64,000 bases of DNA from G963678095 sp963678095 (GCA_963678095.2 CAXXXP010000001.1:248001-312000); one strand, 5' to 3'. Shown: positions 40,144-49,543, counted from the first letter of the stretch. Translations and numbers: made by a program. Notes: a model not told the origin generated them from the letters alone.

Positions 40144-41427
40144 ATGGAAAAGTCACTTTTAGCTGGATTTATTTTTATCGGGATGTATGTCTGCATTGTT
40201 TCAGAAAAGATACATAGAACAATTGTCGCGATGCTGGGGGCAATTTTTATGGTGTTGGTCGGGATTTTGACGCAGGAACAGGCACTGCATCATATTGATT
40301 TTAATACGCTTGGGCTTTTGGTCGGCATGATGATTATTGTCGCCATCACCAGCCGCACCGGACTATTTAACTACGTTGCAATCTGGGCGGCAAAAAAAGC
40401 CAAAGCAGAGCCGGTGCGGATTTTAGTATACTTGTCACTGCTTACCGCACTGTTTTCGGCTTTTTTGGATAATGTTACCACGGTTTTGCTGATGGTGCCG
40501 GTTACATTTGGCATAACCAATAAGCTGCATCTCGATCCGACGCCGTATCTGTTACTGCAGATTATTGCCTCTAACATTGGTGGTACGGCGACACTGATCG
40601 GTGATCCGCCGAATATCATGATTGGCAGTGCTGTAAAAGAACTGACCTTTGCTGCCTTTATTGAAAATTTGGCCGTGATTGCCATCATTAATCTGGGGGC
40701 AGTTTTGCTTGTCCTGACGCTGTTTTACCGGAAAAAGCTTAAGACGCAGCCACAGCTGCAGGCACAGATCATGCAGCTGGATGAAGGCAAGGAGATCAAG
40801 GATCGCCGGTTGCTGGTAAAGTGCCTGGTTGTACTGGGGCTGACCATTCTTTGCTTTTTTCTGCACCAGTTGCTCGTGCTGGAATCGTCGCTGGTAGCAC
40901 TGAGCGGGGCCTTTATCCTGCTGCTGCTTGCCGGCCGCAAGCCCTCGGTGGTTGAGCAGGCCCTGGATAAGGTGGAATGGACGACCATTTTTTTCTTTAT
41001 CGGACTTTTTGTTGCGGTTGGAGGCCTGATCGAAACGGGGGTGATCCGCCAAATTGCTGAAACCGCAATTTCGGTTACCGGTGGGGATGTGGTGAAGACT
41101 TCCCTGCTCGTATTGTGGCTGAGCGCGCTGGTATCGGCATTTCTTGACAATATCCCGTTTGTTGCGACCATGATTCCGCTGGTGCAGGATCTGGGCAGCA
41201 TGGGCATTGAAAATCTCAATCCCGTATGGTGGAGCCTGTCGCTTGGCGCCTGCCTGGGCGGGAATGGCACGATTGTCGGGGCTTCGGCCAATCTGATTGT
41301 TGCCGGTATGGCGGCGGAACGCGGTGTCCGCATTTCCTTTATGCGCTATTTTAAAGTTGGTTTTCCCGTGATGCTGCTGACGATACTTTTATCCAGTATC
41401 TATGTCTACTGCCGCTATCTGCTGTAA
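40144..41427 (+). CDS. ArsB/NhaD (SLC13-like) ion-transporter superfamily permease
   Basis: A 427-residue membrane protein with about 10-12 hydrophobic helices in two repeated halves. It carries the hairpin motifs SNIGGTATLIGDPPNIMIGS and GGNGTIVGASANLIVAG and twice SAFLDN (FSAFLDNVTTVLL, VSAFLDNIPFVATM), typical of the ion-transporter superfamily that holds NhaD, ArsB and YbiR. The ion is not determined by sequence alone. The ATG at 40144 follows GGGAGG. It has its own promoter and a long leader. Confidence 0.9.
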   Translation: MEKSLLAGFIFIGMYVCIVSEKIHRTIVAMLGAIFMVLVGILTQEQALHHIDFNTLGLLVGMMIIVAITSRTGLFNYVAIWAAKKAKAEPVRILVYLSLLTALFSAFLDNVTTVLLMVPVTFGITNKLHLDPTPYLLLQIIASNIGGTATLIGDPPNIMIGSAVKELTFAAFIENLAVIAIINLGAVLLVLTLFYRKKLKTQPQLQAQIMQLDEGKEIKDRRLLVKCLVVLGLTILCFFLHQLLVLESSLVALSGAFILLLLAGRKPSVVEQALDKVEWTTIFFFIGLFVAVGGLIETGVIRQIAETAISVTGGDVVKTSLLVLWLSALVSAFLDNIPFVATMIPLVQDLGSMGIENLNPVWWSLSLGACLGGNGTIVGASANLIVAGMAAERGVRISFMRYFKVGFPVMLLTILLSSIYVYCRYLL

Positions 41428-41430
41428 AAA

Positions 41431-41480
41431 TGCAAAAAAATCCCGCCAGACGGCTTGTGCAGTCGGCGGGATTTTTTGCA
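41431..41480. terminator. Bidirectional terminator between the permease and ilvD
   Basis: Arms 41431-41447 and 41465-41480 pair over 16 positions (TGCAAAAAAATCCCGCC side) with A- and T-runs in the stem, serving convergent genes on both strands. Confidence 0.85.
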
Positions 41481-41508
41481 TGGAGTATTTTTGATTCAGG
41501 TAAATAAT

Positions 41509-43206
41509 TTATTTCATATCGCGCATGATTTCATCAAAGGATTTCATCACACCGCCGGTGTTGGCGGAGGTGACAAGCGCTGAATACCGCGCGAGCCAGC
41601 CGGTTTTGATTTTCGGGGTGAAGGATTGGAGTTTTTTACGGCGGGCTTCAAGGACGTCATCGTCTACCAGCAGGTTTAAAGCACGGTTTGGCAGATCGAT
41701 TTCAATTTCGTCGCCGTCTTCAATCAAGGCAATATCACCGCCGGCGGCAGCTTCTGGTGATACATGTCCAATCGAGATGCCGCGTGAGGCTCCGGAAAAA
41801 CGGCCATCTGTGATCAAGGCGACCTCCTTGCCGAGACCGCGCCCGACAATGGAACTCGTTGGAGCCAGCATTTCTACCATACCCGGACCTCCCTTTGGCC
41901 CTTCATAACGAATGATTACGACATGACCGGCACGGACAATCTGGCTGTCGATAGCTTCGACGGCAGCTTCCTGCGAATCGTAACATAATGCCTTGCCGCG
42001 AAAGACCTTAATCGAAGGGTCAACGCCGCCGGCTTTTATGACAGCACCATCGCGGGCGATATTGCCATGCAAAATGGAGAGGCCGCCGACTTGGCTATAA
42101 GCATTTTCTGGACGGTGAATAACAGTTTCATCAAGAATCTGACAGTCAATGACACTTTCTTTCAGGCTGGTGCCATTGACCGTTGGCCGATTCCCGTTTA
42201 CGGCGCCAAGGTTGATCAGTGTATGAATAATCGCCGGGATACCGCCGGCGCGATGCACATCTTCCAGGGTGGCAGCAGAACTGGGGGATATTTTTGTCAG
42301 ATAAGGGACTTTTTCTGCGGTCTGATTGATCCGCTCCAGGTGATAGGTGATGCCGGCTTCCGTAGCGATTGCCAGCGTGTGCAGCACTGTATTGGTCGAA
42401 CCGCCCATTGCCATATCGAGGGCAAAACAATCATCGATCGTTTCCTCTTTGATGATATCGCGCGGGCAGGTATTTTCTGCTACTAGTTGTAACAGCTTTG
42501 CCGCTGATTTTTTTATCAATTCGCGCCGCTCTTGACTGACGGCAAGGGTTGTGCCGTTAAACGGCAAAGCCATGCCCATCATTTCAGACAGACAGTTCAT
42601 GGAATTAGCCGTAAACATGCCGGCACAGGAACCACAGCCAGGACAGGCGTGTTCTTCATAGTCCTGCAGTGTTTCGGCGCTCATCTTTCCTTCCTTGTAA
42701 GCACCGACGGCTTCGAAAACCGAAGACAAGGTCAGCTGCTTGCCGTCGGAGGACCTGCCAGCCTGCATGGGACCGCCGGAGCAGAAAATGGAAGGGATGT
42801 TGGTGCGCACGGAGGCCATCAACATGCCCGGGACAATTTTGTCACAATTAGGTATATAAAATACACCGTCAAAGCAATGGGCGTTGATCATGCTCTCGGC
42901 GGAATCGGCGATTAATTCCCGGCTTGGCAGCGAATAGCGCATGCCCGGATGCCCCATGGCAATGCCGTCGCAGATGCCAATGGTATTGAAAATAAAAGGA
43001 ACGCCGCCAGCTTCCCGGACTGCCTGGGCTGCAACTTCGGCTAGCTCGTGCAGGTGAACATGTCCGGGAATGATATCAACCTGGGCCGTGCAGATGCCGA
43101 TGAATGGTTTGTCCATATCGTCTTGGGCATGAAGTTTGCCGGTGGCATGGAGCAGGGAACGATGCGGCGCTTTGTCAACGCCTTTTTTTATTGTATCACT
43201 ACGCAT
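41509..43206 (-). CDS. ilvD: Dihydroxy-acid dehydratase
   Basis: IlvD, 565 residues, converts dihydroxyisovalerate and dihydroxymethylvalerate to keto acids in valine and isoleucine synthesis. The iron-sulfur and magnesium ligands are visible in NCDKIVPGM and CPGCGSCAGMFTANSMNC, and the C-terminal GASRGISIGHVSPEAAAGG is typical. The ATG at 43206 with GAGAGG upstream was chosen over an upstream TTG-type frame at 43311. It lies behind a leader of about 270 bases with a terminator. Confidence 0.96.
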   Translation of the reverse strand: MRSDTIKKGVDKAPHRSLLHATGKLHAQDDMDKPFIGICTAQVDIIPGHVHLHELAEVAAQAVREAGGVPFIFNTIGICDGIAMGHPGMRYSLPSRELIADSAESMINAHCFDGVFYIPNCDKIVPGMLMASVRTNIPSIFCSGGPMQAGRSSDGKQLTLSSVFEAVGAYKEGKMSAETLQDYEEHACPGCGSCAGMFTANSMNCLSEMMGMALPFNGTTLAVSQERRELIKKSAAKLLQLVAENTCPRDIIKEETIDDCFALDMAMGGSTNTVLHTLAIATEAGITYHLERINQTAEKVPYLTKISPSSAATLEDVHRAGGIPAIIHTLINLGAVNGNRPTVNGTSLKESVIDCQILDETVIHRPENAYSQVGGLSILHGNIARDGAVIKAGGVDPSIKVFRGKALCYDSQEAAVEAIDSQIVRAGHVVIIRYEGPKGGPGMVEMLAPTSSIVGRGLGKEVALITDGRFSGASRGISIGHVSPEAAAGGDIALIEDGDEIEIDLPNRALNLLVDDDVLEARRKKLQSFTPKIKTGWLARYSALVTSANTGGVMKSFDEIMRDMK

Positions 43207-43266
43207 GAAAATCAGCCTCTCTTTTAAATATTTGACAGTAACCCTGAAAACTTCTGTTTTACAAGA

Positions 43267-43297
43267 ATAAAAAAACATCTCACCGGAGGATGAGATG
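43267..43297 (-). terminator. Attenuator-like terminator in the ilvD leader
   Basis: On the minus strand CATCTCA and TGAGATG pair around an 8-base loop and are followed by TTTTTTTATTC, 61 bases before the ilvD start codon. Its position inside the 5' leader indicates transcription attenuation. Upstream in the leader are GC-rich stems (around 43298-43365) that could form an antiterminator. No T-box sequence and no branched-chain-rich leader peptide were found. Confidence 0.7.
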
Positions 43298-43481
43298 CTG
43301 CCCCCGGCCAAAGGCGGGAAAGAACGAAGCCCAGTGAAAGGGCTATAATCAGACGGCTTCAGCCGGCAGGTATGGATAAAAACAGAAGACTGCAGGAATC
43401 GTTGTCATAAGGAATTGTTTAATGGAATTGTTGATAAAAATCACAAGCGGTTTACATGTTTACAAACCTGTCATAAAAAGA

Positions 43482-43511
43482 AGTATAGCAAATGCAAAAG
43501 GCTGCTGTCAA
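43482..43511 (-). promoter_or_regulatory. Promoter of ilvD
   Basis: Minus-strand TTGACA (43511-43506) and TATACT (43487-43482), 18 bases apart. The start near 43476 gives a leader of about 270 bases. The 43512-43687 interval also carries one perfect DnaA box (43592-43600) and a small hairpin before the DUF1653 gene. Confidence 0.6.
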
Positions 43512-43687
43512 GCAGGTATTTCACAGTATAAGGTCAAATATAGCAATTATAAACAAAAAGTGTAATGGAACAATTGTCCGATGAAATAATATGTGGATAA
43601 AGGTTTTGCTGGAAGAAACAATTATTTGCCTTAGACTGGGTTTAGCCACAGCAGCAGGTATTGCTGTCAGGCGAAGGAGGAGTATTT

Positions 43688-43915
43688 ATGGTAAAAATGA
43701 GAAAAGGCATCTATCGGCACTACAAGGGAAAGGAGTACCGGGTGCTATTTGTTGCCCGGCATAGTGAAAGCGGGGAGGAAATGGTTGTCTACCAGGCACT
43801 GTATGGTGAGCAGGGGTTATGGGTCCGACCGTTGTCGATGTTCAGGGAACAGGTTTCGGTTGATGGGCAGCTTGTTCCGCGCTTTGCGTATCAGCCAGAG
43901 GCCTCAGTCAAGTGA
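43688..43915 (+). CDS. DUF1653-family protein
   Basis: A 75-residue protein of the DUF1653 family: RKGIYRHYKGKEYRVLFVAR, YQALYGEQGLWVRPLSMF. Function unknown. It probably has an SH3-like beta fold. The ATG at 43688 follows GAAGGAGG. Its 3' end overlaps the convergent nitroreductase gene by 12 bases. Confidence 0.85.
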   Translation: MVKMRKGIYRHYKGKEYRVLFVARHSESGEEMVVYQALYGEQGLWVRPLSMFREQVSVDGQLVPRFAYQPEASVK

Positions 43916-44488
43916 TGTGGAGCCGATAATAATATCGTTAAGTCTGAGCTTGGGAACATGATGGGTGCCGTCGCTTTCACGCCAATAACGGATGCTTGCG
44001 TCAGTGGAAACTTCATCGAGGACGATTTTTTCCTTCGGTTTTCCAAGGGCAATCGCCAACAGGATTTCCATTGTCGGAGCTAGTCCGAGCGCATCACGGA
44101 GTTTTTGCCGATGAATGCTGGCAATAATGCAGCCGCCAAGTCCTTTTTCGACGGCACCGAGTAAAATTGTCTGGGCGGCGATCCCGGCATCGTACGGCAG
44201 CCCCATGGTATGGTCTTCTTTCTCCAGCAGCAGGATGTAGGCACTGGGTCGTTCTCCCTCCGCAGGCCCTGTCCATTCTTTTAAATATCCGGCCCAGCTA
44301 AGGCAGGGAAATATGGCTTTATTTATTTTGGCTGAGGCGCAAAGGTAGTAACGCAGAGCCTGCTTATTAGCAGCGCTTGGTGTCAGACGGGCCAGATCAA
44401 TCAGGTCCCGGAGGTCGGCCATATCAATGGGTACATCTTCAAAAAAACGGCGATAGCTGCGATTTTTATGTACAAGGTCGCGAATCAT
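43904..44488 (-). CDS. Nitroreductase family protein
   Basis: A 194-residue FMN-dependent nitroreductase-like enzyme. It shows NRSYRRFFEDVPI at the N-terminus, LTPSAANKQALRYYLC, the FMN-binding IAAQTILLGAVEKGLGGC and a C-terminal ALGKPKE. The physiological substrate is unknown. The ATG at 44488 follows AAAGGAG. In-frame upstream codons to 44566 have no ribosome site. Confidence 0.88.
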   Translation of the reverse strand: MIRDLVHKNRSYRRFFEDVPIDMADLRDLIDLARLTPSAANKQALRYYLCASAKINKAIFPCLSWAGYLKEWTGPAEGERPSAYILLLEKEDHTMGLPYDAGIAAQTILLGAVEKGLGGCIIASIHRQKLRDALGLAPTMEILLAIALGKPKEKIVLDEVSTDASIRYWRESDGTHHVPKLRLNDIIIGSTSLD

Positions 44489-44663
44489 ATATAACACTCC
44501 TTTAACTGAATAAGGTTCTTTACGATAAAATCTTCTTCGGACAAAATGATTTTCCTGCCGCAGCATATTTTTTAATAAAAATTGAAAAAATAAAAGGATT
44601 TAGGGCGGGGAAAAAGAATTAAACCAAGTATGAACTTTATAAAATAGGAGGATCTATATCACA

Positions 44664-45230
44664 ATGAAAAAATTAATGCAGATGCTGTTGGTTGCTTGTC
44701 TGGTGATTACCGGGGTACAGGTTGCTGCCGCAAGTTCCGACAAGACGACAATTGAAAAAGACTTTTCGTTAGCAACGATACACCGTTTGGCAGTTGCTGA
44801 TCCACAGTATACACCGCTGAAGGATGGGGCAAAGAAAGAAGAAATTACGGCGATGATCTATACCGTCGGACAGGAAAAGGCCAAGATGCAGATTATCCCG
44901 GGGGAAGTGATTGCCGCCAATATTTTGCGTGATGCAAAGGTTGATATCAATACCCTTGATAAAAAACAGGCAGATGCGCTGTTTAAAGCCAACGTTGGAA
45001 CTTATGCCGATGCTTATCTGGTGCCGACGATTGTTCATAACGATCGGGTGGTAATCTTCTTCGATATTTATGCGGCCTCGACCAATACGCTTGTCTATTC
45101 ATATCAGGTTGTAGCCGACCGAACGGAGGCTGATAATCTGGTGACCTATGAACGACTGATACGCGATTTCTACAGATCTTATGGAAAAAGTCTGCAGAAA
45201 CAGTTGAAAGACAGCAATAAAGCAGAATAA
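44664..45230 (+). CDS. Secreted hypothetical protein, 188 residues
   Basis: No named family is recognised. A clear signal peptide (about 1-23, MKKLMQMLLVACLVITGVQV) predicts periplasmic export. The mature part mixes beta strands and helices (FSLATIHRLAVADPQYTPL, ADAYLVPTIVHNDRVVIFF) and ends in a basic helix. It has no lipobox cysteine at the cleavage site. TAGGAGG precedes the ATG. The gene stands alone with a strong terminator. Confidence 0.75.
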   Translation: MKKLMQMLLVACLVITGVQVAAASSDKTTIEKDFSLATIHRLAVADPQYTPLKDGAKKEEITAMIYTVGQEKAKMQIIPGEVIAANILRDAKVDINTLDKKQADALFKANVGTYADAYLVPTIVHNDRVVIFFDIYAASTNTLVYSYQVVADRTEADNLVTYERLIRDFYRSYGKSLQKQLKDSNKAE

Positions 45231-45242
45231 GCACAGGGGAAC

Positions 45243-45292
45243 AAAAAACGTATTCAAAGAATAATCACAAGCATTCTTTGAATACGTTTTTT
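45243..45292. terminator. Bidirectional terminator after the secreted-protein gene
   Basis: Arms 45243-45262 and 45273-45292 form 20 perfect pairs (AAAAAACG to CGTTTTTT at the base) around a 10-base loop, between convergent genes. Confidence 0.88.
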
Positions 45293-45298
45293 TGCCAT

Positions 45299-46111
45299 TT
45301 AGCGGGTCTCGCGAGTAAAGTGCAGTGGTTCGCTTTTGGCCTTTTCGGCGGTTGACGGAGCGATCAGCCCGCTGTGCACCATGGTGTCGAGCACGATCGC
45401 CTGGCGTTTTTTAGCCATGGCATAATCTGTGTAGGGCGAGTACAGCGAGGGGGCATTTGGCAGTCCGGCCAGTAAAGAGGCTTCCGCCAGTGTCAGGTCG
45501 GCCGGTTTTTTGCCAAAATAACCACGGCAGGCATCGTTGATGCCGTAAAAATCAGAGCCGAAATATATGGTGTTGAGATACAGTTCGAGGATCTGTTCCT
45601 TTGAATAATGGGCTTCCATATCAACGGCCAGCAGGAGCTCTTCGGCCTTGCGCCCAAAGGATTGGTCTTGTGACAGGAACATATTTTTTACGAGCTGCTG
45701 GGTTATGGTGCTGGCGCCTTCCTCAATGCGCCCATACTGGAGATTGACCAAAGAAGCACGCAGGATGCCTTCGATATCAAAGCCCCAGTGTGAATAAAAA
45801 CGGTTGTCCTCAACCGAAATGATGGCCTGTTGCATGGGAAGTGCAATATAGTCAATCGTAACATAATTTCTGTCGCTGATGGCCCGGTTCACGGCTTTTT
45901 GCAAAAATAGCAGGCGGGAGAGACGGTCGATCGTAGAAACTGGCCGGGAGCCGGCCAGTGTAGTAGGTTCGACATTATTGGCAATCGCCGGCAACTGCTT
46001 TTCTACGCGGGTCCCGATAGTGCTGGTATCGAGCAGCGTGTGTCCACCGGAGATTAAAAAGCAGATCACAAAGACAATACACAAAAGAAAGAGAAACCGT
46101 AAAATTTTCAT
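45299..46111 (-). CDS. Monofunctional peptidoglycan glycosyltransferase (GT51)
   Basis: A 270-residue membrane-anchored glycosyltransferase that polymerises lipid II into glycan strands. One N-terminal membrane helix (about 5-22) is followed by a GT51 domain with the catalytic E101 in EDNRFYSHWGFD, the GASTITQQLVKN motif and ELYLNTIYFG. It lacks the transpeptidase domain of bifunctional class A PBPs. The ATG at 46111 has GGGGGA upstream. MRVS at 46141 is less likely. Confidence 0.9.
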   Translation of the reverse strand: MKILRFLFLLCIVFVICFLISGGHTLLDTSTIGTRVEKQLPAIANNVEPTTLAGSRPVSTIDRLSRLLFLQKAVNRAISDRNYVTIDYIALPMQQAIISVEDNRFYSHWGFDIEGILRASLVNLQYGRIEEGASTITQQLVKNMFLSQDQSFGRKAEELLLAVDMEAHYSKEQILELYLNTIYFGSDFYGINDACRGYFGKKPADLTLAEASLLAGLPNAPSLYSPYTDYAMAKKRQAIVLDTMVHSGLIAPSTAEKAKSEPLHFTRETR

Positions 46112-46261
46112 AAAATCCCCCTGAAAAATAGATACTCTCATTATAACATTGGAACACCTGTTTTCAAAGGGGAAGATAAAATTTAACGGGAAATTGCCAA
46201 TACGTTGAAACGGCGTACTTAATAAAATTTTAAATTTATGTGCATATTTATAAATTTACTA

Positions 46262-46291
46262 TTGAAATTTTATGCAACTGTGATGTATAAT
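46262..46291 (+). promoter_or_regulatory. Promoter of the arg operon with AT-rich palindromic sites
   Basis: TTGAAA (46262-46267), 18 bases, TATAAT (46286-46291). Around it are AT-rich, partly palindromic stretches such as ATGT(N10)ACAT at about 46283-46300, which are reminiscent of ARG boxes bound by ArgR/AhrC. Repression by arginine is inferred. Confidence 0.6.
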
Positions 46292-46334
46292 TATAAACAT
46301 GATAACGGCCGGAGGGTCGGAGGAGGAATAAGCT

Positions 46335-47369
46335 ATGAGGGTAAGCGTTATTGGGGCTACCGGGTATGCCGGAGCTGAATTGTTGCGACTGTTAAACAAT
46401 CATCCCGAGGCAGAAGTTGTATATATGACGTCAGAGAGCCATGCCGGCAAGCCGGTGGCTGAGGTATATCCTCATCTGCGCGGGATATACAAGCAGACGC
46501 TGGTTAGTTTGGAACAGCTCGATGAGATTGCGGCCGCCAGTGACGTTATCTTCATTGGCCTGCCACATGGACATGCGATGGCAGTTGGTAAAAAGCTCGC
46601 CGGTAAAGCGGTGAAGATTATTGATCTCGGCGCGGATTATCGCTTTGCTGATACCGATGTTTATGAGCAGTGGTACCAGGTGAAACATGTGCATAAAGAT
46701 GCCAAGCGCGTCTACGGGCTGGCAGAACTGAACCGAGCAGCAATTAAACAGGCTGGGATCATTGGCAATGCCGGCTGCTATACGACCGCTAGTATTTTAG
46801 CACTGGCGCCGCTGGCAAAAAATAAATTGATTGATCCGTCGTCCATTGTGATTGATGCTAAATCGGGGGTGTCAGGAGCAGGACGATCGGCCAAGCTTGG
46901 TAATCATTTCCCGGAAATGTATGATAATTTTAAGGCTTATAATGTCGGCGGACATCGACATACCCCGGAAATTGAGCAGGCTTTGACTAAACTGGCCGGT
47001 GAAGAGGTCATTTTGAGCTTTACGCCACATCTGGTGCCAATGTCGCGGGGGATTCTCAGTACCTGCTATGCAAAGTTGCAGCCGGGAGTTACAGCGGCTC
47101 AGGTCGACCAGGCTTATGAGCAGATGTACGGCAACGAGTTCTTTATCCGTCTGCTTGGCCGCGGTGGTTATCCGGCGACTAAGGAAGTCCGTGGTTCGAA
47201 TTTTTGTGATCTTGGCTGGCATATCGATCAGCGGGTAGGCCGGGTTATAGCCCTGTCAGCGATTGATAATCTCGTTAAGGGGGCGGCCGGACAGGCTGTG
47301 CAGAATTTTAATATCTGTTGCGGCTTTGAGGAAACGATGGGGCTGCTGAATGTGCCGGTATATCCATAA
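46335..47369 (+). CDS. argC: N-acetyl-gamma-glutamyl-phosphate reductase
   Basis: ArgC, 344 residues, NADPH reduction of N-acetylglutamyl phosphate to the semialdehyde, third step of arginine synthesis. The N-terminal Rossmann motif is GATGYAGAELLRLL and the catalytic cysteine is C148 in GNAGCYTT. GGAGGAGG precedes the ATG. It is first in an argCJBDFGH operon. Confidence 0.96.
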   Translation: MRVSVIGATGYAGAELLRLLNNHPEAEVVYMTSESHAGKPVAEVYPHLRGIYKQTLVSLEQLDEIAAASDVIFIGLPHGHAMAVGKKLAGKAVKIIDLGADYRFADTDVYEQWYQVKHVHKDAKRVYGLAELNRAAIKQAGIIGNAGCYTTASILALAPLAKNKLIDPSSIVIDAKSGVSGAGRSAKLGNHFPEMYDNFKAYNVGGHRHTPEIEQALTKLAGEEVILSFTPHLVPMSRGILSTCYAKLQPGVTAAQVDQAYEQMYGNEFFIRLLGRGGYPATKEVRGSNFCDLGWHIDQRVGRVIALSAIDNLVKGAAGQAVQNFNICCGFEETMGLLNVPVYP

Positions 47370-47421
47370 AATAAAACAAACAATCTATAAAAATAGAAGA
47401 AACATAAATGGAGGAATTTCT

Positions 47422-48630
47422 ATGTTAAAAGATAATAAATATGGGGTTACCTTTGCCCAGGGATTCAAAGCAGCCGGGATTAAAGCTGGCATTAAAAAGA
47501 GCGGCAACCGGGATTTGGCCGTAATCTATAGTGAACAACCGGCTGCGGTTGCCGGAACCTTTACCCAAAATGCGGTGGCCGCCGCCCCGGTGTATGTGTC
47601 AAAGGCAGTTGTGGCCGGCGGTACGGCGCAGGCCATTGTGGCCAATGCTGGCTGCGCCAATGCTTGCACGGGTGATCAGGGCATGCAGGATGCAAAAAAA
47701 ATGGCGCAGCTGACAGGCTCGGCACTTGGCATTGATGCCAGCACGGTGATCGTCGCCTCCACCGGGGTGATCGGGGTGAATTTGCCGATGGATAAGCTGG
47801 AAGCTGGAATTGAGCAGGCAGCAACCCAGCTCAGCGTCGAGGGCAGTGCCGATGCCGGTAGTGCCATCATCACGACGGATACGTATTCAAAAACTTGCGC
47901 AGTTGAATTTGAACTCGGCGGGAAAAAGGTTCGGATGGGAGCTGTGGCTAAGGGTTCGGGCATGATTCAGCCTAATATGGCGACGATGCTGGCTTTTATT
48001 ACGACTGACGTGGCGATTGCCCAGCCGTTGCTGCAAAAGGCCTTGTCTGATATCGTCGAGATATCGTTCAATATGATTTCAATCGATGGTGATATGAGCA
48101 CCAATGATATGGCAATTGTCATGGCCAATGGAGCCGCTGGCAATAAGACAATTACAAGCGCTGATGAAAGCGATTATAAGGTCTTTTATCAAAACCTCAA
48201 GGAAATCTGTCAGCTGCTGTCCCAGGAAATTGCCGCTGACGGTGAAGGGGCAACGAAATTTCTGACGATCAATGTTAAGGGTGCGTCTTCCTCGGCAGAT
48301 GCGAAGGCGGTGGCAATGAGCATTGCCAAATCCCCGCTGGTCAAAACAGCTTTCTTTGGTGAAGATCCGAACTGGGGCCGGGTCATCTGTGCGATCGGCT
48401 ATGCCGGGGTTACAATGGTACCGGAAAAAACGACGGTTGCCTTTGGCGGGGTTCCGGTATTTGCCGCTGGCATGGGGGCGAAGGCCTCCCCAGAGGCGCT
48501 GCGGATGGTCATGGAAGAACATGATATCGTCATTGATGTTGAAATGGGCCTGGGCGATGGCGAGGCCACGGTCTGGTCGTGCGATCTCTCCTATGAATAC
48601 GTGAAAATCAATGGAGAATATCACACCTGA
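47422..48630 (+). CDS. argJ: Bifunctional ornithine acetyltransferase/N-acetylglutamate synthase
   Basis: ArgJ, 402 residues, recycles the acetyl group from N-acetylornithine to glutamate. The self-cleavage site is in QPNMATMLAF, where T188 becomes the new N-terminal nucleophile. ArgJ makes the pathway cyclic, so no separate argE is needed. The ATG at 47422 follows GGAGG. Longer in-frame starts at 47350 lie inside argC. Confidence 0.95.
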   Translation: MLKDNKYGVTFAQGFKAAGIKAGIKKSGNRDLAVIYSEQPAAVAGTFTQNAVAAAPVYVSKAVVAGGTAQAIVANAGCANACTGDQGMQDAKKMAQLTGSALGIDASTVIVASTGVIGVNLPMDKLEAGIEQAATQLSVEGSADAGSAIITTDTYSKTCAVEFELGGKKVRMGAVAKGSGMIQPNMATMLAFITTDVAIAQPLLQKALSDIVEISFNMISIDGDMSTNDMAIVMANGAAGNKTITSADESDYKVFYQNLKEICQLLSQEIAADGEGATKFLTINVKGASSSADAKAVAMSIAKSPLVKTAFFGEDPNWGRVICAIGYAGVTMVPEKTTVAFGGVPVFAAGMGAKASPEALRMVMEEHDIVIDVEMGLGDGEATVWSCDLSYEYVKINGEYHT

Positions 48631-48644
48631 GGGGAGCATATAGA

Positions 48645-49532
48645 ATGGAGTTTTTACCGAAGGACAAAGCGGCGGTTCTCATCGAAGCCTTGCCCTATAT
48701 ACAGGAGTTTTATGGCAAAACCATTGTTGTCAAATACGGCGGCAATGCAATGGTCAGTGAAGATCTGAAGGAGAAGGTCATTCAGGACATTACATTGATG
48801 AAATATGTCGGCATGCGCCCGGTTATTGTTCACGGCGGCGGACCGGATATTACGGATTTTCTAAAGAAGATTGGCAAGAAGTCGGAGTTCGTAAGCGGAC
48901 TGCGGGTGACGGATGAGGAAACAGTCCAGATTGCGGAAATGGTGCTCGTCGGTAAGATCAATACGGAAATTGTCAGTCTACTCAATCATCGCGGGGTACG
49001 CGCTGTCGGGCTCAGTGGAAAGGATGCGGAACTCATTCTCGCCCATAAAAAGCTGGCAACGGTACATGAAAATGGCAGTTCACGTGAGGTCGATATCGGT
49101 TATGTCGGTGAAGTTGAAAAAATAAATGTCGATATTCTCAATGATTTGCTTGATCAGGATTATATTCCGGTCATCGCACCGATTGGCGTTGGTGTTGGCC
49201 GGGAAAGCTATAATATCAATGCCGATTATGTAGCAGCGGAAGTGGCAGGGGCTGTGCAGGCTGAAAAATTGATTTTACTGACCGATATCGAAGGGATTTA
49301 TCGCGATTATAAGGATAAAAGCACGTTCATCTCAACGCTCAAACAGGCAGAGGCCAAAGAGATGATCCGCCAGGGCACAATCGCTGGTGGCATGATCCCT
49401 AAGGTGGAGGCCTGCCTGCGGGCCCTTGAAGCCGGCGCCGGCAAGACCCATATCATTGATGGGAGACTCGATCATTCGCTGATCCTGGAGGTGTTTACCT
49501 CTCAAGGGATTGGCTCCGAGGTTGTAAAATAG
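48645..49532 (+). CDS. argB: Acetylglutamate kinase
   Basis: ArgB, 295 residues, phosphorylates N-acetylglutamate and is usually the arginine-inhibited control step. It shows KYGGNAMV, VHGGGPDITDFLKKIG and GVGVGRESYNINADYVAAE. The N-terminal helix with KAAVLIEALPYIQEF fits the arginine-sensitive hexameric type. It lies 14 bases after argJ. Confidence 0.96.
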   Translation: MEFLPKDKAAVLIEALPYIQEFYGKTIVVKYGGNAMVSEDLKEKVIQDITLMKYVGMRPVIVHGGGPDITDFLKKIGKKSEFVSGLRVTDEETVQIAEMVLVGKINTEIVSLLNHRGVRAVGLSGKDAELILAHKKLATVHENGSSREVDIGYVGEVEKINVDILNDLLDQDYIPVIAPIGVGVGRESYNINADYVAAEVAGAVQAEKLILLTDIEGIYRDYKDKSTFISTLKQAEAKEMIRQGTIAGGMIPKVEACLRALEAGAGKTHIIDGRLDHSLILEVFTSQGIGSEVVK

Positions 49533-49543
49533 GAGGAAAAGAT

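Noticed and set aside
43298..43475. A T-box in the ilvD leader
   Set aside because: The conserved T-box core GGGTGGNACCGCG is not present. Only an intrinsic terminator and GC-rich stems are visible.
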